A stretch of 5,245 bases of DNA from Collinsella sp. (GCA_014871605.1 WGSQ01000121.1:1-5245), one strand, 5' to 3'; counted from the stretch's first letter, positions 1 through 5,245 are shown. Program-made: numbers and translations. The notes: generated by a model from the letters alone, not told the origin.

Positions 1-515
1 GTGCTCGTGCTCCAGCGCCCGTGAATGCCGAGCGACACCGCAAAGAGCACCAACGCAAACGGGATTAAGATGCCCAAGCCAACCGACCACAAAATGGTTA
101 GCAGGTATTTCTCGAGGTAGAGCACGGCAAGCACGATACCAAGGTTGCCTGAAAGCTGCGCGAGCTGCTCGGCAACCGGCGTTCCCGTATCACCCGGCAG
201 CGCGGTAATGCCCGCAGACAGCGCCACGCACGAGGTCGTGAGCGCCAAAACATTGCCCTTCTTTTGATCGATGACCTCGATGGTGGAGTCCCAAGTCTTG
301 GTATCGGCAAAATGCGGGCGCGCGACAAAGCCCGACAGCAGCGCCAGTACCACGAGCGCAACGATAAAGCCAATCTGCAGCTTTTTGTTTGTGCACACGA
401 CATCGGACAGACTGGGCTGCAGCTCGGTTACCGTCGTGTGCTCGGTTATCTGGACAGGACGCCCATGAGCCATCTCATACGCGTCTCTTTTTTGTATTGA
501 CCCGTTATCCGGCAT
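1..515 (-). CDS. Uncharacterised multi-pass membrane protein, 5' part (C-terminus lies beyond the left edge)
   Basis: The frame is open from an ATG at 515 down to the window edge, giving 171 complete codons with no stop. The start is supported by a perfect AGGAGG seven bases upstream. The first 45 residues are polar. A hydrophobic helix follows at about 47-64 (IGFIVALVVLALLSGFV). A short loop of about 65-87 has an ADTKTWDSTIEVIDQKKGNVL-type stretch. Further helices lie at about 89-107, 124-139 and 141-163. The segment around 103-140 (ITALPGDTGTP, then YLEKYLLTIL) resembles a family of uncharacterised membrane proteins I recall from Firmicutes and Actinobacteria, for which I know no function. 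It has its own likely promoter and sits beyond the EIIA terminator, so it is probably not part of the sugar operon. Membrane location is well supported; function is unknown. Confidence 0.85.
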   Translation of the reverse strand, partial: MPDNGSIQKRDAYEMAHGRPVQITEHTTVTELQPSLSDVVCTNKKLQIGFIVALVVLALLSGFVARPHFADTKTWDSTIEVIDQKKGNVLALTTSCVALSAGITALPGDTGTPVAEQLAQLSGNLGIVLAVLYLEKYLLTILWSVGLGILIPFALVLFAVSLGIHGRWSTS

Positions 516-522
516 TTGGATA

Positions 523-528
523 CCTCCT
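523..528 (-). promoter_or_regulatory. Ribosome binding site of the membrane protein gene
   Basis: The minus strand reads AGGAGG, a perfect Shine-Dalgarno match, seven bases before the ATG at 515. It is the strongest ribosome binding site in the window and fixes the start of a reading frame that has no visible stop. Confidence 0.85.
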
Positions 529-553
529 CAGTCCGGCGTTTAATGCGAAAGGA

Positions 554-559
554 AGTATA
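554..559 (-). promoter_or_regulatory. Candidate -10 box for the membrane protein gene
   Basis: The minus strand reads TATACT (5 of 6 to TATAAT) about 40 bases before the ATG at 515, which would give a leader of roughly 30 bases. I found no good -35 hexamer at 16-18 bp upstream, so this is a candidate only. Confidence 0.4.
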
Positions 560-608
560 CCCACCGAGCAAAAATCGAACGGGAGGACGAACGGAGCGCA
601 CCAAGACT

Positions 609-649
609 GTCCCCAATGACTAGTCGTTTAAGAACGTCCCCAATGACTA
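609..649. repeat. Two-copy 14-bp intergenic repeat with palindromic core (REP-like)
   Basis: GTCCCCAATGACTA occurs exactly at 609-622 and again at 636-649, a 27-bp period. The first copy runs into AATGACTAGTCGTT (615-628), which is palindromic around GACTAGTC apart from one T/G wobble pair. An inverted match to the left end, GGGGACAG, lies at 672-679 against CTGTCCCC at 607-614. The element sits between a terminator and a promoter, where it disturbs no gene. From memory, similar sequences are scattered in Coriobacteriia genomes; this could not be checked here. Confidence 0.55.
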
Positions 650-679
650 TCTCGGGATGAGTTGCGGGGAGGGGGACAG

Positions 680-713
680 AAAAAGCCCTGCCGCGGGTAG
701 CGGCAGGGCTTTT
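680..713 (-). terminator. Intrinsic terminator downstream of EIIA
   Basis: A perfect 13-bp inverted repeat (AAAAGCCCTGCCG at 681-693, CGGCAGGGCTTTT at 701-713) encloses a 7-base loop. On the minus strand the GC-rich stem ends in a run of five T. It lies 28 bases past the EIIA stop at 741, which is the expected place. The plus-strand reading also ends in T bases, so it could work in both directions, but no plus-strand gene ends here. Confidence 0.9.
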
Positions 714-740
714 GGAAGGGGACTTGATTGTGCGGACTCG

Positions 741-1079
741 TTAGGCGAGCTTGGCCTCGAGCTCGGCGATGCGCTTGTAGGCATCGATGGTAAAGCGGGT
801 CTGCTTCTCCAGGATCATAGTGGTCATGAGAGTGTCCTGAGCGTGAGCCATGATGAAGGTCATCTCCATCTCGCCGCCGCCGGCCGCCTGCGAATGCAGC
901 TTGGTCTGCGTGGCGTGGGCACCGATGAGCGCATCGCTGGCATCCTTGTGCAGCTGCTCGGCCTTCTCAAAATCACCCTCGCGAGCAGCATCGAGCGCTG
1001 CAAGCAGATCGGTCTGGGCGTCACCTGCGTATGCGACAATCTCGAATCCAACCATCGAGATTTCTTCTTTGGTTGCCAT
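741..1079 (-). CDS. lacF: PTS lactose/cellobiose-family EIIA component
   Basis: This is a soluble phosphocarrier that accepts phosphate from HPr and passes it to the EIIB domain of the permease. The 112-residue length fits the lactose EIIA family (about 105 aa). The family pattern is clear: an N-terminal helix (ISMVGFEIVAYAGDAQTDLLAAL, residues 7-29), a second helix with AREGDFEKAEQLHKDA, and the active-site segment FIMAHAQDTLMTT. By family knowledge His79 is the phosphorylated histidine and Asp82 the metal-binding residue of the trimer. The ATG at 1079 has an AAAGGAA ribosome binding site with seven bases of spacing. The gene lies 214 bp behind the lacI-type regulator on the same strand, opposite to the EIICB gene it should serve, and is followed by a strong terminator. 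EIIA of the cellobiose/chitobiose branch looks similar, but the LacE/LacG-like neighbours favour lactose. Confidence 0.93.
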   Translation of the reverse strand: MATKEEISMVGFEIVAYAGDAQTDLLAALDAAREGDFEKAEQLHKDASDALIGAHATQTKLHSQAAGGGEMEMTFIMAHAQDTLMTTMILEKQTRFTIDAYKRIAELEAKLA

Positions 1080-1293
1080 GTTGCGTTCCTTTCACATATG
1101 AACCAATGGAGAGCATCGCGTCCGGGCATACGCGCTGCGTTCTGTATGGCAGAAACATTAACATTCAAACAAAAAAGAACAGCGCAAAACGTAATTTCGA
1201 GCTATGAACGGTCGATTTTCGCCCGTGAACGGTTTTTAAACCAATGCGAACAATATCGAACACAATTAGTGGCAACCCAAACAGGTCCACACC
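1080..1293 (-). promoter_or_regulatory. EIIA upstream region with repeated GAAC motifs
   Basis: This 214-bp AT-richer spacer separates the regulator stop from EIIA. TGAACGGT occurs on the plus strand at 1205-1212 and 1226-1233, and CGAAC at 1247-1251, so GAAC recurs every 21 bp. GGTTT-TT-AAACC (1231-1242) is a small palindrome. AATGTTAATGTT (minus strand, 1154-1165) matches elements upstream of lacE. I see no hairpin plus T-run that would end a regulator transcript here, and no convincing -35/-10 pair. EIIA could therefore be read through from the regulator gene or have its own controlled promoter. The length and motif content favour a separate promoter. Confidence 0.4.
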
Positions 1294-2298
1294 CTAGCGT
1301 ACATCGCGCACCGTATCACCCTCTACGAGCATGCCGGGGATCAGCATGTGCTCCACGCCAGACGCAACCCCCTCGGCGCCGGCAATCTTGTCGACAGCCC
1401 ACATGCCGACGCGCTTGTTGTCAAAGCGCACCGTGGTCAGGCGACGGTCGGGCACGATGTCGCCCAGGCTGTCATCAACACCCGCCACGCTCACGTCCTC
1501 GGGCACGCGCTTTCCGCGCGATTCGAGCCCGCGAATGCAGCCGTAGGCCATGGCGTCGTTGGAAGCATAAATGGCCGTACAGGTCGGATCGTCCGCCAGA
1601 GCCTGACCGGCGGCATATCCGCTCTGTGCCGTCCAATCGCCACGGACGAGTCGCGGCGGCTCAATACCATGCGCACGCAATGTCTCGCGCCAGCCCTCCT
1701 CGCGCTGCATGCCCGAAAGCGAGCGCTCGGGGCATGAGATAAAGTGCACGGTCTTGTGCCCCTGCTCCAACAAGTACTCGACCACCTGGCGCGAGCAATC
1801 GAACTGGTCGTTATCGACCGTTGAACAGAGCGGGTGCTCCAGCATGGTAACGAGCACCGTCTGCATGCCGGGCAGCGGCTCGAAGGTGCCAAAGTCCGCC
1901 GGCATGCGATTCATGATCACAACCATGCCATCCACCGGCAGCGCGCTCATGCGCGACGATGCACTCTCGAGGGTATACGGATGCCCGTCTACTTTAGTGA
2001 GGGTGATGGCATAGCCATGTTTGTCGGCCGCGGCGGCAAAGCCCTCCATACGGTCGAGGTTGCCGGTGCCGGTAATGTTGAACATGGCGACGCCGACGGT
2101 CTTAAACTTGCCGCGGCGCAGCGATCGACCGGCAAAATTGGGTCGATACCCCAGCTCGCGCATGGCGGCACGCACGCGCTCCTTGGTCTCGGGGCGCACG
2201 CTGGGCGAATCGTGCACGGTGCGCGAGACCGTCTGCTCCGAGACGCCCGCGAGACGCGCCACGTCCTTAACGGAAACCGATTTTTTAACAGCGGCCAT
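1294..2298 (-). CDS. LacI-family transcriptional regulator, probable repressor of the lactose PTS genes
   Basis: This 334-residue protein has the full LacI/GalR layout. The N-terminal helix-turn-helix (VSVKDVARLAGVSEQTVSRTV, residues 8-28) has its recognition helix at about 20-28. The hinge helix (RPNFAGRSLRRGKFKTVGV, 52-70) keeps the Leu60 that in this family inserts into the operator centre. A periplasmic-binding-protein-like effector domain fills the rest, including SNDAMA at 246-251 (Asp248) and the VAGVDDS motif. The length is normal and no domain is missing. The ATG at 2298 has a weak AGAAAGA ribosome binding site. The gene is divergent from lacE-lacG, with EIIA behind it on the same strand, so control of the cluster in response to a sugar or phosphosugar is the natural inference. 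The effector and operator cannot be read from the sequence. It is not specifically close to E. coli LacI, so I give no symbol. Confidence 0.92.
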   Translation of the reverse strand: MAAVKKSVSVKDVARLAGVSEQTVSRTVHDSPSVRPETKERVRAAMRELGYRPNFAGRSLRRGKFKTVGVAMFNITGTGNLDRMEGFAAAADKHGYAITLTKVDGHPYTLESASSRMSALPVDGMVVIMNRMPADFGTFEPLPGMQTVLVTMLEHPLCSTVDNDQFDCSRQVVEYLLEQGHKTVHFISCPERSLSGMQREEGWRETLRAHGIEPPRLVRGDWTAQSGYAAGQALADDPTCTAIYASNDAMAYGCIRGLESRGKRVPEDVSVAGVDDSLGDIVPDRRLTTVRFDNKRVGMWAVDKIAGAEGVASGVEHMLIPGMLVEGDTVRDVR

Positions 2299-2363
2299 AG
2301 GTCGATCTTTCTATGTCAACGATGCCATTGGCGGCACCCTACGCAGTCAAATGAACGCCTTCA

Positions 2364-2391
2364 AGTATATCCAACACCTCCCCCACAATAC
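2364..2391 (-). promoter_or_regulatory. Candidate promoter of the LacI-type regulator
   Basis: The minus strand reads TATACT at 2369-2364, with GTATTG, a weak -35, 16 bp upstream (2391-2386). Transcription would begin about 60 bases before the ATG at 2298. The -10 is good; the -35 is poor. Confidence 0.35.
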
Positions 2392-2454
2392 GTTTACCAC
2401 CCAAAACCTACCGTTCACCGACAATCTTGCTTCCCCGAACGGCTTTTGTCGCCC

Positions 2455-2594
2455 AAATGTTAACGTTGCCATTGCGCAAACACAGAGCCACCGGGCAGCT
2501 CAAACGTTTTCGCGTAAGGAATCGATGGTTCGCAGGCACAGGAACCACTGGTTCGCGTCTTTTTTTGTGTCGCAAAATGGCAACGTCAACATTT
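2455..2594. repeat. Inverted repeat, 19-bp arms flanking 102 bp
   Basis: AAATGTTAACGTTGCCATT at 2455-2473 and AATGGCAACGTCAACATTT at 2576-2594 are reverse complements at 18 of 19 positions. A CGC next to both arms extends the similarity if a two-base gap is allowed. Each arm contains the element AATGTTRAYGTT, which is itself close to a palindrome. Candidate readings are paired operators allowing DNA looping, or the ends of a small decayed insertion; the first fits the context better. Confidence 0.6.
2518..2556. repeat. Two 16-bp direct repeats with alternative pairing, followed by a T-run
   Basis: GGAATCGATGGTTCGC (2518-2533) and GGAACCACTGGTTCGC (2541-2556) agree at 13 of 16 positions, 23 bp apart. 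The second copy is a palindrome, GAACCA-C-TGGTTC (2542-2554). In RNA, GAACCA (2542-2547) could pair with TGGTTC of the first copy (2526-2531), or GAACC with GGTTC of the second (2550-2554). Seven T follow at 2560-2566. Tandem operators or a weak attenuator are both possible. Confidence 0.5.
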
Positions 2595-2621
2595 TGGCAA
2601 CCGAACGCCAAAAGCTACCAT
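2592..2621 (+). promoter_or_regulatory. Candidate lacE promoter overlapped by an inverted repeat (possible operator)
   Basis: TTGGCA (2594-2599, 5 of 6 to TTGACA) and TACCAT (2616-2621, 4 of 6 to TATAAT) are 16 bp apart, placing the transcript start about 27 bases before the lacE ATG. The perfect inverted repeat TTTTGGC (2592-2598) and GCCAAAA (2607-2613) covers the -35 and most of the spacer. A repressor bound there would block polymerase, so it is a reasonable LacI-type operator candidate. Promoter and operator are both inferred from pattern only. Confidence 0.4.
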
Positions 2622-2643
2622 CGTTGCTAACCCACCGACTCTT

Positions 2644-2648
2644 AGGAG
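2644..2648 (+). promoter_or_regulatory. Ribosome binding site of lacE
   Basis: AGGAG lies six bases before the ATG at 2655, a good Shine-Dalgarno sequence. It confirms the start; the protein also begins like known LacE proteins (MEQLIAIIEKGQPFF). Confidence 0.8.
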
Positions 2649-2654
2649 CATTGC

Positions 2655-4421
2655 ATGGAGCAACTCATCGCCATCATCGAAAAGGGCCAGCCCTTTTTCA
2701 ACGCAATCGCCCGCAACAAGTACCTCAAGGCGATCCGCGACGGCTTTATCTCCGTCATCCCCATCATCATCTTCTCGTCCATCTTCTGCCTGGTAGCCTC
2801 GGTCCCCAACATCTGGGGTTTCTATTGGCCCGATGACATCAACAACGCCCTGTGGAAGTGCTACAACTACTCCATGGGCATCCTGGCCATCGCCTGTGCC
2901 GCCACCACGGCCAAGCACTTCGCCGACGCCCAGAACCGCGACCTGCCCAAGAACAACCAGATCAACTTTATCTCGTGCATGTGCGCGGCCATCATCGGCT
3001 TCTTGCTCCTTTCGAGCGACACCATCGCCACGGACGCTGCCAGCGGCTTCAACACCACCTACCTTGGTTCCAAGGGCCTGCTGACCGCTTTCATCGCTGC
3101 GTTTGTGACCGGCATCATCTACAAGTTCTTCATTAAGCGCAACATCACCGTCAAGATGCCCGAGCAGGTCCCGCCCAACATCTCGCAGACCTTTAAGGAC
3201 ATCATCCCCTTCTCCGTCTGCATCACCGTCTTTTGGGTCTTTGACATCGTCTTCCGCGCTGCCTTTGGCTTCTGCTTTGCCCAGGGCGTCATCCAAGTGT
3301 TCCAGCCCCTGTTCACCGCTGCCGACGGCTACATCGGCCTCGCTGTGATCTACGGCGCTATGAGCCTGTTCTGGTTCGTGGGCGTCCACGGCCCCTCGAT
3401 CGTCGAGCCCGCCATCGCCGCTGCTCTCGTTGCCAACATGACCGACAACCTGGCTGCGTTCCAGGCCGGCCAGCACGCTTCCGCTGTCCTGACCCAGGGT
3501 GCCCAGTACTTCGTCGTCTGCATGGGCGGCACCGGTGCCACGCTCGTCCTGGTCTTCATGTTCTGCTTCCTGGCCAAGTCTCAGGAGATGCGCGCCGTCG
3601 GTAAGGCAGCCATCGTCCCCGTGTGCTTTGCTGTCAACGAGCCGCTGCTGTTCGCCGCACCCATCGTGCTCAACCCCGTCTTCTTTGTCCCGTTTGTCTT
3701 TGCCCCGATCGCCAACATCTGGATCCTCAAGATCTTTATCGACTTCTTGGGCATGAACGGCTTTATGTATACCCTGCCTTGGACCGTTCCCGGCCCCATC
3801 GGCACCATCATGGGCTTGGGCTTCCAGCCGCTCGCCTTTGTGATGCTCGCCATCATCCTGATCGTCGACTTTGCCCTGTACTACCCGTTCTTCCGTGCCT
3901 ATGACGCCCAGAAGTGCGCCGAGGAGGCCGAGATCTCCCAGGAGGAGCTCGCCGCCAAGAACGCCGAGAAGGCCGCCAAGCTCAACGATGCCTTCCAGGG
4001 CAAGGCCGATGCCAAGAGCGTTGCCGCCGGCGCTGCTGCCGAGGCCGTGAAGGCCGACGCTCCCGCCGCTGTCGCCACTGAGACAACGACCGCCAGCGAC
4101 CTCAACGGAAAGCGCGTGCTCGTGCTCTGCCAGGGCGGCGGAACCTCGGGCCTGCTCGCCAACGCGCTGGCCAAGGCTGCCAAGGAGCGCGGCATTAACC
4201 TCGAAACCGCCGCCGAGGCCTATGGCAACCACGTCGACATGCTCCCCGACTTTGACCTGGTCGTCCTAGCCCCGCAGGCCGCAAGCTACCTGGCCGACCT
4301 GCAGAAGGACTGTGAGCGCGTGGGCAACAAGTGCGTCGCCTGCCGTGGCAAGCAGTACATCGAGCTCTCCCAGAACGGCGACAAGTCTCTCGCCTTCGTG
4401 AGTGAGCAACTTTCGAAGTAA
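2655..4421 (+). CDS. lacE: PTS lactose-type EIICB permease
   Basis: This is an integral membrane permease that imports lactose and phosphorylates it at the 6-position of galactose. The 588-residue protein follows Lactococcus LacE (568 aa) closely from end to end as I remember that sequence, including IEKGQPFF, AIRDGF, MPEQVPPNISQTFKD, FWFVGVHGPSIVEPAIAA and PIVLNPVFFVPF. The EIIC domain spans about 1-416, with several hydrophobic helices. His245 (in VHGPS) and Glu329 (in VNEPLLF) match the conserved His and Glu of the EIIC substrate site known from the chitobiose family. An Ala/Lys/Glu-rich linker (about 417-483) leads to EIIB, where Cys492 in VLVLCQGGGTSGLL is the phosphorylated residue. It is the first gene of the plus-strand operon, 66 bp before lacG. 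A cellobiose or other beta-glucoside substrate cannot be excluded, but the single-chain C-B fusion and LacG neighbour favour lactose. Confidence 0.96.
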   Translation: MEQLIAIIEKGQPFFNAIARNKYLKAIRDGFISVIPIIIFSSIFCLVASVPNIWGFYWPDDINNALWKCYNYSMGILAIACAATTAKHFADAQNRDLPKNNQINFISCMCAAIIGFLLLSSDTIATDAASGFNTTYLGSKGLLTAFIAAFVTGIIYKFFIKRNITVKMPEQVPPNISQTFKDIIPFSVCITVFWVFDIVFRAAFGFCFAQGVIQVFQPLFTAADGYIGLAVIYGAMSLFWFVGVHGPSIVEPAIAAALVANMTDNLAAFQAGQHASAVLTQGAQYFVVCMGGTGATLVLVFMFCFLAKSQEMRAVGKAAIVPVCFAVNEPLLFAAPIVLNPVFFVPFVFAPIANIWILKIFIDFLGMNGFMYTLPWTVPGPIGTIMGLGFQPLAFVMLAIILIVDFALYYPFFRAYDAQKCAEEAEISQEELAAKNAEKAAKLNDAFQGKADAKSVAAGAAAEAVKADAPAAVATETTTASDLNGKRVLVLCQGGGTSGLLANALAKAAKERGINLETAAEAYGNHVDMLPDFDLVVLAPQAASYLADLQKDCERVGNKCVACRGKQYIELSQNGDKSLAFVSEQLSK

Positions 4422-4430
4422 GTAACGCCC

Positions 4431-4464
4431 AGGGCCAGCCGACCATCCAAGACCGGCTGGTCCT
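4431..4464 (+). other. Intercistronic hairpin between lacE and lacG
   Basis: AGGGCCAGCCG (4431-4441) pairs with CGGCTGGTCCT (4454-4464), an 11-bp stem with one G-U pair and a 12-base loop. It starts 10 bases after the lacE stop. Only a weak T-rich stretch (TCGATTT) follows, so it is not a good full terminator. A processing or mRNA-stabilising role, or partial termination that lowers lacG relative to lacE, is more likely. Confidence 0.6.
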
Positions 4465-4487
4465 TCGATTTAGACGATTGGATCATC

Positions 4488-5245
4488 ATGTCCGTTAATC
4501 CTGCTAGCGTCACCAACCCGCCCGCGCAGTTTCCCGAGGACTTTGTCTTTGGCGGCGCCACCGCTGCCTACCAGGTAGAGGGCGAGACCCGCACTCACGG
4601 TAAGGGCAAGGTTGCCTGGGACGACTTTCTGGAGGCCCAGGGGCGCTTCTCCCCCGATCCCGCCTCCGACTTCTACAACCAGTACCCCGTCGACCTGGAG
4701 CTGTGCGAGGAGTTCGGCATCAACGGCATTCGCCTCTCCATCGCCTGGAGCCGCATCTTCCCCAACGGCACCGGCGAAATCAACCCCGAGGGCGTCCAGT
4801 TCTACCACGATCTCTTCGCCGAGTGCCACAAGCACCACGTTGAGCCGTTCGTCACGCTGCATCACTTTGACACGCCGCTTCCCCTCTTTGAGAAGGGCGA
4901 CTTCCTCAACCGCGAGACCATCGACGCCTTTGTGGACTTTGCCACCTTCTGCTTTAAGGAGTACGCCGACCAGGTGACCTACTGGTTCACCTTTAACGAG
5001 ATCTGGGCCGACGCCTCCAACACCTACATCGAGGGCACCTTCCCCGGTGGCGTCAAGGCGCATCTGGCCGAGGCCTTCCAGTGCGAGCACAACATGATGC
5101 TCGCCCACGCCAAGGCCGTGCTGGCCTTCCACAACGGCGGCTTTAAGGGCAAAATCGGCGTCATCCAGTCGCTGGAGTTTAAGTACCCGCTCAACGAGAA
5201 CGACCCCGCCGACATCAAAGCCGCCAACAACGAGCACGTGCTGCA
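4488..5245 (+). CDS. lacG: 6-phospho-beta-galactosidase, N-terminal half (runs off the right edge)
   Basis: This is a cytoplasmic glycoside hydrolase family 1 enzyme that splits lactose-6-phosphate into glucose and galactose-6-phosphate. The 252 complete codons match the first half of Lactococcus LacG (about 470 aa): FVFGGATAAYQVEG near residue 20, PASDFYNQYPVDLEL, INGIRLSIAWSRIFP, and VEPFVTLHHFDTP. TFNEI follows, whose Glu171 is the acid/base catalyst. HHFDTP and GDFLNRE are of the LacG type rather than the SHYEMP-type of 6-phospho-beta-glucosidases. The nucleophile glutamate and the phosphate-binding loop lie beyond the window. The ATG at 4488 is the only usable start before the conserved region, with no upstream ATG/GTG/TTG in frame after the lacE stop. 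Its ribosome binding site is poor (a GGA five bases before the ATG). It is probably co-transcribed with lacE. Confidence 0.95.
   Translation, partial: MSVNPASVTNPPAQFPEDFVFGGATAAYQVEGETRTHGKGKVAWDDFLEAQGRFSPDPASDFYNQYPVDLELCEEFGINGIRLSIAWSRIFPNGTGEINPEGVQFYHDLFAECHKHHVEPFVTLHHFDTPLPLFEKGDFLNRETIDAFVDFATFCFKEYADQVTYWFTFNEIWADASNTYIEGTFPGGVKAHLAEAFQCEHNMMLAHAKAVLAFHNGGFKGKIGVIQSLEFKYPLNENDPADIKAANNEHVL

Larger units (their letters stand above)
2299..2654. promoter_or_regulatory. Divergent control region between the LacI-type regulator and lacE
   Basis: These 356 bp hold no credible gene. From left to right I see a candidate regulator promoter (2364-2391), ACCGTTCA at 2410-2417 facing CGAACGGC at 2436-2443, and the left arm of a 19-bp inverted repeat (2455-2473). 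Then come a small palindrome AAACGTTT (2502-2509), two 16-bp direct repeats (2518-2556) with a T7 run behind them, and the right arm of the inverted repeat (2576-2594). Last are a 7-bp inverted repeat over a candidate lacE promoter and the lacE ribosome binding site. GAAC or GTTC occurs seven times, more than the roughly three expected by chance. The region is long and structured for a two-promoter spacer, which suggests several protein binding sites. Confidence 0.65.

Noticed and set aside
98..403. Minus-strand open frames at 98-403 and 190-396
   Set aside because: They are out of frame with the membrane protein starting at 515, which has a perfect ribosome binding site and hydrophobic helices; these products are Arg/Ser-rich and lack both.
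657..1742. Plus-strand open frame (361 codons) across EIIA and the end of the LacI-type gene
   Set aside because: It overlaps two well-supported minus-strand genes and the terminator, and its product is Arg/Pro/Ala-rich with no domain.
2408..2630. Small open frames on both strands in the lacI-lacE spacer
   Set aside because: Similar peptide pieces in them come from the inverted repeat in the DNA, not from a protein; no ribosome binding site or family resemblance was seen.
2299..2654. BglG/LacT-type ribonucleic antiterminator site
   Set aside because: I found no convincing match to the roughly 30-base antiterminator target, and the local regulator is LacI-type rather than a PRD antiterminator.
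2586..4232. Long minus-strand open frame (548 codons) opposite lacE
   Set aside because: It is antisense to a clearly conserved gene. The product is a low-complexity Gly/Asp/Glu/Val-rich sequence, as expected from GC-rich codons read in reverse, and there is no plausible ribosome binding site.
4470..5237. Minus-strand open frame (255 codons) opposite lacG
   Set aside because: It is a Val/Gly/Leu-rich shadow of the lacG reading frame; lacG matches its family along its whole visible length.
1..5245. CRISPR array, tRNA or rRNA gene, insertion sequence
   Set aside because: There are no regularly spaced repeats beyond two copies, no tRNA or rRNA segments that I recognise, and no transposase-like protein in any frame.

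Overview
The window looks like a stretch of chromosome from a gut actinobacterium of the Coriobacteriia, most likely Collinsella or a close relative. The grounds are GC-rich coding sequence with strong use of C/G-ending codons, a lactose-type PTS cluster of the kind common in that group, and an intergenic repeat (core GTCCCCAATGACTA) that I remember as frequent in Coriobacteriia. The taxon is an inference; no rRNA or other marker gene is present.

Layout. Positions 1-515 (minus) hold the start of an unrecognised membrane protein that runs off the left edge. A spacer (516-740) carries its ribosome binding site and likely -10 box, a two-copy 14-bp repeat, and a strong intrinsic terminator for the gene to its right. 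Positions 741-1079 (minus) encode a lactose/cellobiose-type PTS EIIA (LacF-like). Positions 1294-2298 (minus) encode a LacI-family regulator. A 356-bp divergent control region (2299-2654) is rich in inverted and direct repeats. On the plus strand follow a lactose-type EIICB permease (LacE-like, 2655-4421), an 11-bp intercistronic hairpin (4431-4464), and the first half of a 6-phospho-beta-galactosidase (LacG-like, from 4488 and cut by the right edge).

How it works together. By family knowledge, EIIA takes phosphate from HPr and passes it to the EIIB cysteine of the permease. The EIIC domain imports lactose or a related beta-galactoside as the 6-phosphosugar, and LacG hydrolyses it inside the cell. 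The LacI-type protein is the obvious local regulator. EI, HPr and the galactose-6-phosphate/tagatose pathway are not in the window.

The proteins belong to well-known families, and I do not see an undescribed enzymatic system. The less ordinary parts are the arrangement (EIIA on the opposite strand, behind the regulator) and the repeat architecture of the two control regions. That architecture includes a 19-bp inverted repeat flanking about 100 bp, a 12-bp element shared by both regions, and two 16-bp direct repeats ahead of a T-run.
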